From CAZQHK01 sp964593455 (GTDB lineage: Bacteria > Muiribacteriota > CAYSPT01), in assembly GCA_964593455.1 (NCBI GenBank), contig CAZQHK010000046.1, positions 1 through 33,862 of the forward strand: 33,862 nt of DNA, given 5' to 3'. The first letter of the stretch is position 1. Each line of letters starts with the position of its first letter. The translations under genes and the position numbers were made by a program. This document shows, in pieces, positions 1 to 7,773 of the stretch. The notes beneath the pieces were generated by a model. It was not told the origin of the DNA. It did no database searches and saw nothing but the letters and a program-made list of their open reading frames with translations.

Positions 1-4
1 AAAG

Positions 5-52
5 GAGAGGGGTCAAACCTCTGACCAGGGGGGTCAAAGTAGCCGACCAGCG
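5..52. repeat. Two imperfect ~21-bp direct repeats at the left edge
   Basis: GGTCAAA occurs at 11-17 and 32-38, and GACCAG at 23-28 and 45-50, giving two imperfect units with a period of about 21 bp. AGAGG (6-10) can also pair with CCTCT (18-22). Repeated GGTCAAA/TTTGACC motifs are seen at the ends of some IS21-family insertion sequences, so this may be a transposon-end remnant beside the AT-rich island. No transposase is visible, and the family guess is inference. Confidence 0.3.
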
Positions 53-203
53 ACATTCGTTTTCAATCACTGGGATAATAAAAGGAAGAAGCTTTTTTTT
101 ATTCCCCATATATCTCATAACATCTATTTGTAAATAAATGGGAGAGCAATCGCTTTGGAAGTTATTTAGAGGGTTAAGTTGTTTCATTATAGTATTTTGA
201 GAT

Positions 204-1511
204 TTACCTTTTCTGAAATATCAGAATCCAATCATGTGAAATCATTCCACTGTAATAATTTCGCTTAGTCAATAAAGAACGATTCTGTATTTTATCTTTA
301 AAAGCGTCGATAATTCGAAAACCAAGGCTTTTGGCTATATCAATTAAGAATTGGTGAGTAGGTATTAATTCTTTTCTCACCAAGCTATCACTTATTTTCA
401 TCACGATGTAACCTTTTGGACGAAGAACTCTGTGCATTTCACAGAATACTTTCTCCATATCCTTGAAAAACCGAGTGACCACTTTGCTCATTTTATTGTT
501 TCCTGCGTCAAAAATTCTTTGTGAAATCCTATCTATATTTTCCTTCCCTAACGATTCAAATGTTTTATATTCATTTTTATAAAAACGTTCTGTTCCAACT
601 CCTTTTTTATCAAGGCTAAAATACTCATCGGGTTCTGTTATAAACTGTAGCCAGTACATTTCAAGTTTGCATACCTCAAAGTATCTGATTGAACTTATAT
701 ATGGAGGATTAGTCACTATTAATTGAACATTATTAATTTTTTCAGGTATATTCCTAGCATCTGCAACAATAGCCTTAGAGAATAATCCATCATTCTCTAA
801 CCCATTTAATTCGCTAATATATTTGATTTTATTCTTCAAAGTTGATTCAAATTTATCAAGAACATTGATAGGACGTAAACCATCTTTATCAAGAGCGCGC
901 AAGCGTTTACTATAACCTGGAAATATGTGGCGTGGATCAGCATTAGAAACATCACGTAACATAGCAGATAAGCAAGTATAGAAGAAGATTTTTAGATCGC
1001 CTGAACGGAGATTCTTTATATTCCGTTTGATAATAGCCAAATCCTTAATTACAAAAGGCTGAAACCAATGCTCCATATTAATGCAAAAGGGGGTATCTTT
1101 TTCAAAATCATTGCCATTATCATTGCGAATTGCTTTAAGAAGTTTTTCTTTATCTTTATTAAGTTTTTCAATATTCAATTTGTTAGTTTTAGCATTACTG
1201 ATTAGGCACGATAGAGGATTAAGATCAAGCCCAAAAGTGTTTCTTCCAGCTAAATAGGCCTCAACTAATGTGGTGCCTGAACCACAAAATGGGTCAAAGA
1301 CAATATCTTCTTCGTTGGTAAACTCCTTGATTGCAAACCGCGGAATAGCAGGAATTAACTTGCCGAAATACCTATGAAAAGAATGTATTCTTGATCGCTT
1401 AATCAGCTTTTCTGAATCAAGTTTATCTTGGTAATTAACAAGATTCTCTTGTAAGCCATCCTGGCAATACTTACTTGAATCACTGTGAGTTGTTTCCATA
1501 GCTGTCGTCAT
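204..1511 (-). CDS. Putative DNA methyltransferase (N6-adenine or N4-cytosine)
   Basis: A 435-residue protein with the two hallmarks of an amino-methyltransferase. The SAM-binding motif I is at about residues 72-81 (DPFCGSGTT) and the catalytic motif IV is NPPY at residues 268-271. Motif I precedes motif IV with about 190 residues between them, which could hold the target-recognition region, as in alpha-class enzymes. An N-terminal HRYFGKLIP stretch (46-54) resembles the motif X region of such enzymes. No transmembrane segment is visible. The start ATG overlaps the stop of the upstream winged-helix gene (ATGA, 1508-1511), so the two are probably translationally coupled. The gene is visibly richer in A+T than the genes after 3 kb, a sign of transfer. 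No restriction endonuclease gene is next to it within the window; one could lie beyond the left edge. The exact base modified cannot be told from the motifs. Confidence 0.8.
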   Translation of the reverse strand: MTTAMETTHSDSSKYCQDGLQENLVNYQDKLDSEKLIKRSRIHSFHRYFGKLIPAIPRFAIKEFTNEEDIVFDPFCGSGTTLVEAYLAGRNTFGLDLNPLSCLISNAKTNKLNIEKLNKDKEKLLKAIRNDNGNDFEKDTPFCINMEHWFQPFVIKDLAIIKRNIKNLRSGDLKIFFYTCLSAMLRDVSNADPRHIFPGYSKRLRALDKDGLRPINVLDKFESTLKNKIKYISELNGLENDGLFSKAIVADARNIPEKINNVQLIVTNPPYISSIRYFEVCKLEMYWLQFITEPDEYFSLDKKGVGTERFYKNEYKTFESLGKENIDRISQRIFDAGNNKMSKVVTRFFKDMEKVFCEMHRVLRPKGYIVMKISDSLVRKELIPTHQFLIDIAKSLGFRIIDAFKDKIQNRSLLTKRNYYSGMISHDWILIFQKR

Positions 1512-1792
1512 TTAGTTGAGACCTCATTCCAAAGTTCAAGTTGTTTTGAATTAGTTAAATTTTCTGAGATTTCTGTTAGCAATATTCCTCTTGCCATTCT
1601 CTTTTCTCGCAAAATATATCTTTTCTTTTCCAATGCTGATAGTATTTTATGAACTAAACCGACATTCTCTATTTTTGTACCTGCTTTTATTTCACGCAAG
1701 GTAGGCGGATAGGAATTATCATCAATGAAATCAACGATAAATTGAAGTACCTCAGTTTGCTTTAAAGTTAAAGGTAGTTTTATATCTCTCAT
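1508..1792 (-). CDS. Stand-alone LexA-like winged-helix DNA-binding protein
   Basis: A 94-residue protein whose residues ~7-72 align by eye with the N-terminal DNA-binding domain of LexA. It shares the LT-x-x-Q start, the central YPPT-x-RE signature and the following recognition helix. The true LexA in this window (27967-28629) has the same YPPTTRE signature. This protein ends about 20 residues after the wing and has no S24 peptidase half, so it cannot self-cleave like LexA. Its last four bases overlap the methyltransferase start. Three 11-bp repeats lie just upstream and may be its operator, so an autoregulatory controller of the methyltransferase is the simplest reading. That role is inference. 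No strong Shine-Dalgarno is seen before the ATG; the nearest purine run lies inside the repeats. Confidence 0.7.
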   Translation of the reverse strand: MRDIKLPLTLKQTEVLQFIVDFIDDNSYPPTLREIKAGTKIENVGLVHKILSALEKKRYILREKRMARGILLTEISENLTNSKQLELWNEVSTK

Positions 1793-1793
1793 G

Positions 1794-1826
1794 TTTTGTT
1801 ACCCATTTGTTACCCATTTGTTACCA
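1794..1826. repeat. Three tandem 11-bp repeats upstream of the winged-helix gene
   Basis: Three contiguous 11-mers (1794-1804, 1805-1815, 1816-1826) share the core TTTGTTACC, which reads GGTAACAAA on the gene strand. The period is one helical turn, and the array ends two bases before the start codon at 1792. Head-to-tail sites on one DNA face are typical of operators for small regulators. Binding by the adjacent protein is inference. Confidence 0.6.
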
Positions 1827-2230
1827 TAACTTAAGAACTGAGTCAACAAACCGGAGCCTTTTTTATAAATAATTTCTACTGTAGGATAAGTTCTAAAGAT
1901 GTTTGTTTCTCTTATTGAAAACCTTCTCCAGATTCAAAATAGCTTTCTTTTTATGATCAAAATATAACGAGGCCCTAATTCACCTTCCACACTTCTTGCT
2001 TGAGGGTGTGGTCATCTCAATCCAGCATCTTTCTGCCCACAACAATGCTTTGCTTTTGATTGTATCTTCCTGCCGCCCTCTGAACAGTGGGCGTAGAAAG
2101 CAAAGTATGCGGTTCCTGGAGAGAATCGTCGGACACACCACGGAATAGTTCTGATTATTATTTCTCCGACAAACTTTTAGGCATGAAATAAATATAAAAT
2201 TTTCGGAACGCAGAGAGAGAAGATGTTTGG
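1827..2230. other. Gene-poor intergenic stretch with inverted repeats
   Basis: No convincing reading frame is visible in about 400 bp. The left part is AT-rich. CCACAC (1987-1992) pairs with GTGTGG (2006-2011). CTTTCTGCCCAC (2029-2040) pairs with GTGGGCGTAGAAAG (2087-2100), with two extra bases on the second side. GATTATTATTTCTCCGA (2153-2169) recurs with one mismatch at 3226-3242. These look like decayed repeats or hairpins at the border between the island and the chromosome core. Confidence 0.45.
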
Positions 2231-2551
2231 TTAGTCGTCCTGTTGCGTCAGGATATCTTTGAAATATTTCAGGTCTATCTTTCCGGCGGCGAGTTGTTCT
2301 TTCTCTTTTTTGGATAACTTTTTTACCCGGTCTTCCAGTTTCAAAGCCAGGCTTCTGTCTCCGATTTCTGCGTGCCAGACCAGCTTCAACGGGCCTTTTC
2401 CTTTTAAATATTTTGCTCCCCGTCCGGTAGTGTTCTGATGTTCCTGGAACCGCCTGGCAATATCGGTAGTAATCCCCGTATACAGACTTCTATCGTTACA
2501 TCTAATCAGGTATATGGACCAGATTTGCATCGCTTCCGGTTTGATCTTCAA
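2231..2551 (-). CDS. GIY-YIG domain protein, UPF0213/YhbQ-like
   Basis: A single-domain GIY-YIG protein. The motif appears as IYLIRC followed by LYTGIT, then the helix with RRFQEH and the conserved GRGAKYLKGKGP segment typical of UPF0213/YhbQ proteins. The length of about 100 residues fits that family. Members are structure-specific nuclease-like proteins whose cellular role is poorly defined. The listed start is TTG at 2551, and ATG at 2530 (before QIWSIYLIRC) is equally plausible, because neither has an ideal Shine-Dalgarno. The gene begins about 15 bp after the flavin-reductase-like gene ends, so the two are probably co-transcribed. Confidence 0.85.
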   Translation of the reverse strand: MKIKPEAMQIWSIYLIRCNDRSLYTGITTDIARRFQEHQNTTGRGAKYLKGKGPLKLVWHAEIGDRSLALKLEDRVKKLSKKEKEQLAAGKIDLKYFKDILTQQDD

Positions 2552-2566
2552 CGTTTTGTTTGTATC

Positions 2567-3070
2567 CTATTCCGTTTGGAGCGCGGCCAGGATTTCTCCG
2601 AAGTATATCCGGTGATAATCTTGGGCCGGATAGTTATTCTGGATACTATTGTCGATGAAGCCCTCAGGGTTCATGTCCTGGTAATAAATTTTTTGACATT
2701 CCAGTATCAAGGAAGCCTCGTTATATGATGGAGCCGGCACTTTCGTTGATTTACGAAGCGTCAACCCCGTTTTACTCAACTTATCACCATCCCGTCCGGA
2801 AAGCGTGCCCAGCGTCTGGAGGTCCCGCCGGTAGTTTTCCGGAAAAGCGCACAGGGTGAAAAAATCGGACTGCTCGATAAACCGGAAGGTGTGCCGTTGA
2901 GGCCTGACTACAATTTGGGCGAATGGCTTGCCCCACATACAACCGACACTACCCCAGGCTACCGTCATCATGTTGCAATCATCATAGGTGCCCGCCGTTA
3001 ACAATAACCACCGGTTCATCCATAGATCAACCGGCTCTAAAGACAGCTTCGCTACAGCAATTTCTTTCAT
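2567..3070 (-). CDS. Flavin reductase-like / FMN-binding split-barrel protein
   Basis: A 167-residue protein of the flavin-reductase-like (flavoredoxin) family. It shows the typical NMMTVAWGSVGCMWGKP segment (about residues 33-49), then PQRHTF and DFFTLCAFPE. These form the FMN-binding split barrel. Family members bind FMN and act as NAD(P)H:flavin reductases or electron carriers, and the physiological partner here is unknown. The start is well supported by an AAGGAGG Shine-Dalgarno about 8 bases before the ATG at 3070. Upstream at 3127-3132 there is an extended -10 element. It is the first gene of a probable two-gene operon with the GIY-YIG gene. Confidence 0.85.
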   Translation of the reverse strand: MKEIAVAKLSLEPVDLWMNRWLLLTAGTYDDCNMMTVAWGSVGCMWGKPFAQIVVRPQRHTFRFIEQSDFFTLCAFPENYRRDLQTLGTLSGRDGDKLSKTGLTLRKSTKVPAPSYNEASLILECQKIYYQDMNPEGFIDNSIQNNYPAQDYHRIYFGEILAALQTE

Positions 3071-3126
3071 AGGTTACCCTCCTTGATTTGTCAGTCCGCC
3101 CGTGTCTTAACCAGGTAATTAAAACC

Positions 3127-3134
3127 ATTATAAC
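3127..3134 (-). promoter_or_regulatory. Extended -10 promoter element
   Basis: On the minus strand the sequence reads TGTTATAAT, a perfect extended -10 (TGN-TATAAT), about 57 bp upstream of the flavin-reductase-like start. No good -35 is seen at the usual spacing, which extended -10 promoters do not strictly need. Confidence 0.5.
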
Positions 3135-3260
3135 ACCCGTCCGCTTTCATGGCGCGGCCAGGAGTTTGTCAAATGATTGATTCATTTGGTTTGGTCGATG
3201 AATCTCGCCAGTAACGTCGGCTCCCGATAATTATTTCTCCGATAGATTTATCGAGAAGCG

Positions 3261-3578
3261 TTACCTGTTTCGCCTAAATATCTTGACTGCTATGGCGATT
3301 ATCAGCAGGCCGGTACCGATCTCCAGGTAATACTGTGAAATGTAAACGGGGAAGAGGATATTTGGTGTTTGAGGCGACCAGAGCCTGGCTACCAGAATGC
3401 TGATGGGGCAGGTAAACTTGAACGCCAGGACTGAAATCGATTCTATGGCCAGCGCCCAATAGCACACCGTGATAAAAACACCTTTCCGGCCGGTCCAGTG
3501 CGCCCATATCATGTAAAACAAGCAGACAAAGTTGAATACCGCTATAATGCTGTGGAGCAGTTGGATGAAAAACAACAT
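3261..3578 (-). CDS. Small multi-pass membrane protein of unknown function
   Basis: A 105-residue hydrophobic protein with about three to four predicted membrane helices (approximately residues 5-25, 33-53 and 80-100), ending in a basic tail, FRRNR. A CPIS motif sits in the loop after the second helix. I do not recognise the family with confidence; it vaguely resembles small DUF2784-type proteins. A Shine-Dalgarno (AAAGGATGG) precedes the ATG at 3578. A TGCTACAAT extended -10 (plus-strand ATTGTA at 3611-3616) lies about 35 bp upstream. It is divergent from the sulfatase-like gene that starts near 3683. Confidence 0.6.
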   Translation of the reverse strand: MLFFIQLLHSIIAVFNFVCLFYMIWAHWTGRKGVFITVCYWALAIESISVLAFKFTCPISILVARLWSPQTPNILFPVYISQYYLEIGTGLLIIAIAVKIFRRNR

Positions 3579-3682
3579 GTGTACCCATCCTTTATCCGGT
3601 TGTTCGCCCTATTGTAGCAGGGTCTGGATGTGTTTCTCCAGTGCCCGTAGTAATGCCTTGAATTACCTGGTGAGGAGTGCGC

Positions 3683-5836
3683 TTGAAAATGGATACGAGC
3701 CGGGGCGGAAATAAAGCACCTGCCTGGTGGAAGAGCGTCTCTCTTTTCCGGTTCAGCCTTATACTGCATGGGATTGCTTATCTGACTGTCTACCTGTATA
3801 GGACATTCTCTGCCGGCAGAGATTTCGTCAGGTTAGGGTACGCGGCGGTTTTCTATAATCTCTCCGCACTATTTCACACGCTTGTTTTCAACGTGAAACT
3901 TATCCTGGTATACGCTCTCGCCGCCTTGCTCATGGGAACGCTCAATTTCGGACTGGTCCGCTCCCTGGTGTTCGTACGCGGGAAAACCGCCGGGAAAGCC
4001 ATCCTCACGGTTATCATGATTGGAGTTCAGTCGTTCCTGTTTGTGCACTCCCTGGTCCTGCGTCCGGCCTTGTTTGATGATTTCATTTCGGTGAAGAATG
4101 AGGGTCTGTTCCGGTTTACCCGGTGGTGTACCGGGTTCATAAATCCGTCATATACCGGGGTGGCGCTGGCCGTGCTGGCGACAATTGCCGTTGTCGCTCT
4201 GTTTTGCTGTTTATTCAGGAAAATCTCTGCTTGGTTTTCGTCCCACCGGCGCCTCGTTGTTTGCCTGGCCGTTTTACTGACAGGACTCCTGGCGACGAAG
4301 TGGATTCAGGAAGCCCGTCAGGCCGTTGCTACCCGTCAACGTCCAGATGTTTTTTTTATTGCCTGCGATTCACTACGGGCCGACCGGGTTTCAGGTTACG
4401 GGTACCAGAAACCGATCACTCCAAACATCGATACCTTGATCGGGCAGGGGATGACTTGCTCCTGGGCTTTTAGCAATCTTGCTCGCACCGCTCCCGCCTG
4501 GGCCAGTATCCTGACGGGAGCCTATCCGTACCGGCACGGTATCTACCACTCGTTTTCTCATCCGGATAGCCTCCGGCTGGAACTGCCCACACTTCCCGGG
4601 GAACTTCGAAAGCTCGGCTATTGGAGTTTTGTGGCGGCTGATTACGTAGGCAACAATTTTTCGTCCTGCGACATGGGATTTGACCGCGTAACGGCCCCGC
4701 CGGATTTTAGTATCCAGGTAGTGGTTCGGGTAATGGTGCTAAAAAAACATGGATTCATCCTGCCGTTTATCACCAATCGGGCCGGTGCTGCTTTTTTCCC
4801 GGAACTGGTTTTTATGCCAAGCTGGTCAGACGCCTCCGTACTGAACAAAAACTTTGACAATATCCTCAAAGGTGTCCCCGGTACCCGGAACGTTATGGGA
4901 ATTGTTTTCTATTCCAATGTACATTTCCCGTTCACGAGCCCTTACCCTTATTACAAACTCTATGCCGACCCCGATTACTACGGTCCTAACCAGTATGCCT
5001 ACGAGGTGAAATCATTGTTCGACCTGTGGAAACTCGAACAAGACCCTCCTGCTGTGGAAGTGGAACAGATACGAAATCTCTATGACGGAGCGGTACGGTA
5101 TATTGACGAAGCTGTGGGTGAGTTGGTAGAAATTTTGAAAAAAAGAGGACGGTATGAGAACTCAATTATCGTGTTCCTGAGCGATCACGGTGAACAGCTT
5201 TTCGAGAACAAAACGGTCATCGCTCATGGGAAGTATCTCAGTGGCGGCGACGGGGCTTTGCGAATACCACTCGTGTTCCGGTTCCCCGGTGGAAAATTTG
5301 CGGCCCGGACCATAGAGCCGTTGGTCCGGAATATCGACATTTTTCCGACGATCATGGAGTGCCTGGAACAGGAACCGCCGCTAAGCGTGGAAGGAGAAAG
5401 TATCCTGCCGCTATTGTCTCGTTCCGGCAGCGAAGAAGACTCACGGATCATGTATGCCGAAACGGGAATATGGTTTTCCACCTTGGCGCGGTACCGGGAG
5501 GAGTTTTATACGTATCCGATCATCTATAAGATGGTGGACGCCATGGGAGACACTGCCACTCCCCTGCATCTTAAAAAAAAGTACGAGTTCGAGGTTCAGA
5601 GGGCCAAACGGCGAATGGTGCGCTCCCGGCGTTTCAAACTGATCTACCTGCCTAAAAAGTCGGGCGCCGTATACAGCCTGTATGACATGCAGGCTGATCC
5701 GGGACAGGTTACCGATATCTCCAGCCGGTATCCCGATGTGACTGACCGGTTCAAGGAAGTGATCCTGTCTCACATGAGGCAGATTCCCGGTTACAGGTTG
5801 GACGAACGGGATATTTTGCAGGTTGAAGAGAAGTGA
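3683..5836 (+). CDS. Membrane alkaline-phosphatase-superfamily (sulfatase/LtaS-like) enzyme
   Basis: About 717 residues numbered from TTG 3683, which has GAGGAG at a good distance. GTG 3677 overlaps that site, and ATG 3689 is another option. Five membrane helices fill roughly the first 210 residues. A catalytic domain follows, with metal-binding Asp near 229 (ACDSLRADR), a putative nucleophile Thr near 269 (RTAPAWASILTG), and the metal-binding pair DH near 501-502 (SDHGEQ). Thr at the nucleophile position, instead of Cys/Ser in CxPxR, argues against a formylglycine sulfatase. It favours a phosphotransferase or phosphatase, like lipoteichoic acid synthase or phosphoethanolamine transferases. 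The active site should face the outside of the membrane. The stop overlaps the next gene's GTG by 4 bp, pointing to coupled expression with a glycosyltransferase. The substrate is unknown, perhaps an envelope glycan or lipid. Confidence 0.8.
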   Translation: MKMDTSRGGNKAPAWWKSVSLFRFSLILHGIAYLTVYLYRTFSAGRDFVRLGYAAVFYNLSALFHTLVFNVKLILVYALAALLMGTLNFGLVRSLVFVRGKTAGKAILTVIMIGVQSFLFVHSLVLRPALFDDFISVKNEGLFRFTRWCTGFINPSYTGVALAVLATIAVVALFCCLFRKISAWFSSHRRLVVCLAVLLTGLLATKWIQEARQAVATRQRPDVFFIACDSLRADRVSGYGYQKPITPNIDTLIGQGMTCSWAFSNLARTAPAWASILTGAYPYRHGIYHSFSHPDSLRLELPTLPGELRKLGYWSFVAADYVGNNFSSCDMGFDRVTAPPDFSIQVVVRVMVLKKHGFILPFITNRAGAAFFPELVFMPSWSDASVLNKNFDNILKGVPGTRNVMGIVFYSNVHFPFTSPYPYYKLYADPDYYGPNQYAYEVKSLFDLWKLEQDPPAVEVEQIRNLYDGAVRYIDEAVGELVEILKKRGRYENSIIVFLSDHGEQLFENKTVIAHGKYLSGGDGALRIPLVFRFPGGKFAARTIEPLVRNIDIFPTIMECLEQEPPLSVEGESILPLLSRSGSEEDSRIMYAETGIWFSTLARYREEFYTYPIIYKMVDAMGDTATPLHLKKKYEFEVQRAKRRMVRSRRFKLIYLPKKSGAVYSLYDMQADPGQVTDISSRYPDVTDRFKEVILSHMRQIPGYRLDERDILQVEEK

Positions 5837-7755
5837 GTCCTCAGATGAGACCTCAAGCAGATAATGAACGAAACGACACATCAAACGGTTTTCCGGAATT
5901 AAATTCGCGGATAAATGAGAAAAAGATCCTTATTTCTCTACTCATCATGCTGGCGGCCCTGGCGGTTCGTCTCGTGATGCTGAGCCGGTACGCCGATAAT
6001 CCTCTCTACCTTCATTTATTAGCTGATGATGCCTGGTATGTGGAGAAGGCACACGAGATACTGAATAGCGGCCTAGCCGCGGACCGGGCTTTCAGCCGGT
6101 CTCCCCTGTTTCCACTCATACTGGCGGCCATTTTCCGCGTTTCAAAATACTCGGTGTTCGCGGTACGAATCTTCTCCCTGGTAACTGATGCTCTGACGCC
6201 TATGCTGATCTTCATGATCGGGAAGGAGATTCACAGCGCACTGCTGGGATTTGTGGCCGGGATGTTCTATGCGTTTTTCTTCCCGGCGATATTCTTTAGT
6301 TTTCAAATCCTGCCGGCAGCTTCTGCGACCTTTTTTCTTTGCCTGGCCGGCTGCCTGTTTATCAGGGGGATAAAACGAAATAGGCTCCTTCCCTTGTGTA
6401 TATCAGGATTCTGCCTGGGGCTGGCAGCTCTTTTAAAACCGTCAATCATGGGCTTGTTTCCCGTGTGGTTAGCGGCGTCTCTTTTTCTGAGTGCCGGATA
6501 TTGGGGTCGGCGAACCATGACTGTCCTTCTTTTTTTTATGGGGTTCGCGATTGCTCTTCTGCCCGTCACGATTCACAATTACCGCGCCGAAGGGGCCGTG
6601 GTGCTGATATCGTCACAAGGGGGAATAAACTTCTTTATCGGCAACAATCCCGAGTCCAACGGGACCTCGCCAGTGGCTTTCACGGATGCCGCCTATGGCG
6701 AGACAATTATGGATGATCTCCTGGTTCTGCACTCGGCTCGTCTCCTGGCAGAAAACGACCATGGGCAGCGCTTGACATCGGCGGTAATTTCCCGCCACTG
6801 GTATCGCCAGGCGTTCTCGTTCATCAAGGAACATCCGGTTGATTTTTTTAAACTCTACCTCTACAAAATCTATTTATTTTTGCAGGCCCGGGAACTTCCC
6901 AACAATTTCGAACCACGTTTCTTCTTCGGGTTCTGGCAGTTTCCCTGGGTGCTTCTCCTGGATTTCCGGATTCTAACCCCCCTGTTTCTGGCCGGACTTT
7001 TATGTGTCTCCCGCCGTGGTGATTGGTTATTTATCACGGTAAACAGCCTGGTTTATGTTGGTTTGACAGCATTGTTTTTTGTCTGCTCCCGCTACCGGGT
7101 CCCCGGTTCACCCTTCATGATACTCACCGCTTCCTGGGGGCTGATACATTGGCTGAAACATGGTCGTAAGGGACGGTTAGCGATACTCCTTCCCTGTCTG
7201 GTGGTGTTTCTTGCGATCCTGGTTACGGTTGATTTTTTTCACCTCGACCGTGATCTGAGTCAGTTGATGCGTATACGTGTGGCGGTAAGCTACATACTGG
7301 AGCACAAACTGGATGAGGGTGAAGAGCACCTGGTAAAGATTCTGGAGAAGAACCGGGAGCAGGAGTATGAACTCCTGAAAATAGACACGGCGCTCAAATC
7401 CTCACTGGCTCTGGGAAAACTCAACCGGGTGCGCGGAGACCTCAAAGAAGCGGTGCGTCATTTTGAAACAACGGTGAGCCTGGCGCCCGACACTCTGTTC
7501 TCCACCGAGCCGTTGTTTCACCTGGGGGTGGTTAATCTCCAGTTGAAGAACTATCAGGAGAGTGAACGGGCCTTCAGAAAGGTACTCAGGCTTCGACCGG
7601 GACACATGCCGGTGCTTTTTGCGCTCATGGAATTGTACCGGGAGCAAGGCGATATGAGGTCTCTTCACCAACTCCAGCGGCGTTTGTGCCGGCTCATTCA
7701 AAGCAGGATTCTGCTCAACAGTTTTGTGTACACACCATTATATTGGGAGAAATAA
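5833..7755 (+). CDS. GT39-like membrane glycosyltransferase with C-terminal TPRs
   Basis: A 640-residue protein with about ten hydrophobic membrane segments between residues ~35 and ~470. An acidic DD pair lies in the first loop (LLADDAWYVEKA), as in the PMT/ArnT (GT39/GT83) clan. These enzymes transfer a sugar from a polyprenyl-phosphate donor on the outer side of the membrane. Residues ~480-625 are soluble and contain at least two TPR units (around LKEAVRHFETTVSLAP and NYQESERAFRKVLRLRP), a likely docking surface. The GTG start at 5833 overlaps the previous stop (GTGA). An in-frame ATG at 5845 is the alternative. It shares an operon with the sulfatase-like gene and converges on the SPFH operon with only an 18-bp gap. 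The acceptor and sugar cannot be told. Confidence 0.75.
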   Translation: MSPQMRPQADNERNDTSNGFPELNSRINEKKILISLLIMLAALAVRLVMLSRYADNPLYLHLLADDAWYVEKAHEILNSGLAADRAFSRSPLFPLILAAIFRVSKYSVFAVRIFSLVTDALTPMLIFMIGKEIHSALLGFVAGMFYAFFFPAIFFSFQILPAASATFFLCLAGCLFIRGIKRNRLLPLCISGFCLGLAALLKPSIMGLFPVWLAASLFLSAGYWGRRTMTVLLFFMGFAIALLPVTIHNYRAEGAVVLISSQGGINFFIGNNPESNGTSPVAFTDAAYGETIMDDLLVLHSARLLAENDHGQRLTSAVISRHWYRQAFSFIKEHPVDFFKLYLYKIYLFLQARELPNNFEPRFFFGFWQFPWVLLLDFRILTPLFLAGLLCVSRRGDWLFITVNSLVYVGLTALFFVCSRYRVPGSPFMILTASWGLIHWLKHGRKGRLAILLPCLVVFLAILVTVDFFHLDRDLSQLMRIRVAVSYILEHKLDEGEEHLVKILEKNREQEYELLKIDTALKSSLALGKLNRVRGDLKEAVRHFETTVSLAPDTLFSTEPLFHLGVVNLQLKNYQESERAFRKVLRLRPGHMPVLFALMELYREQGDMRSLHQLQRRLCRLIQSRILLNSFVYTPLYWEK

Positions 7756-7773
7756 TTGAAACGAGCTTTACGG

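Noticed and set aside
1794..1826. Possible CRISPR array
   Set aside because: The repeats are contiguous 11-mers without spacers and no cas genes are present.
2581..3166. 13-mer GCGCGGCCAGGA seen at about 2581 and 3152
   Set aside because: One copy is in coding sequence of the flavin-reductase-like gene and flanks do not match; probably coincidence.
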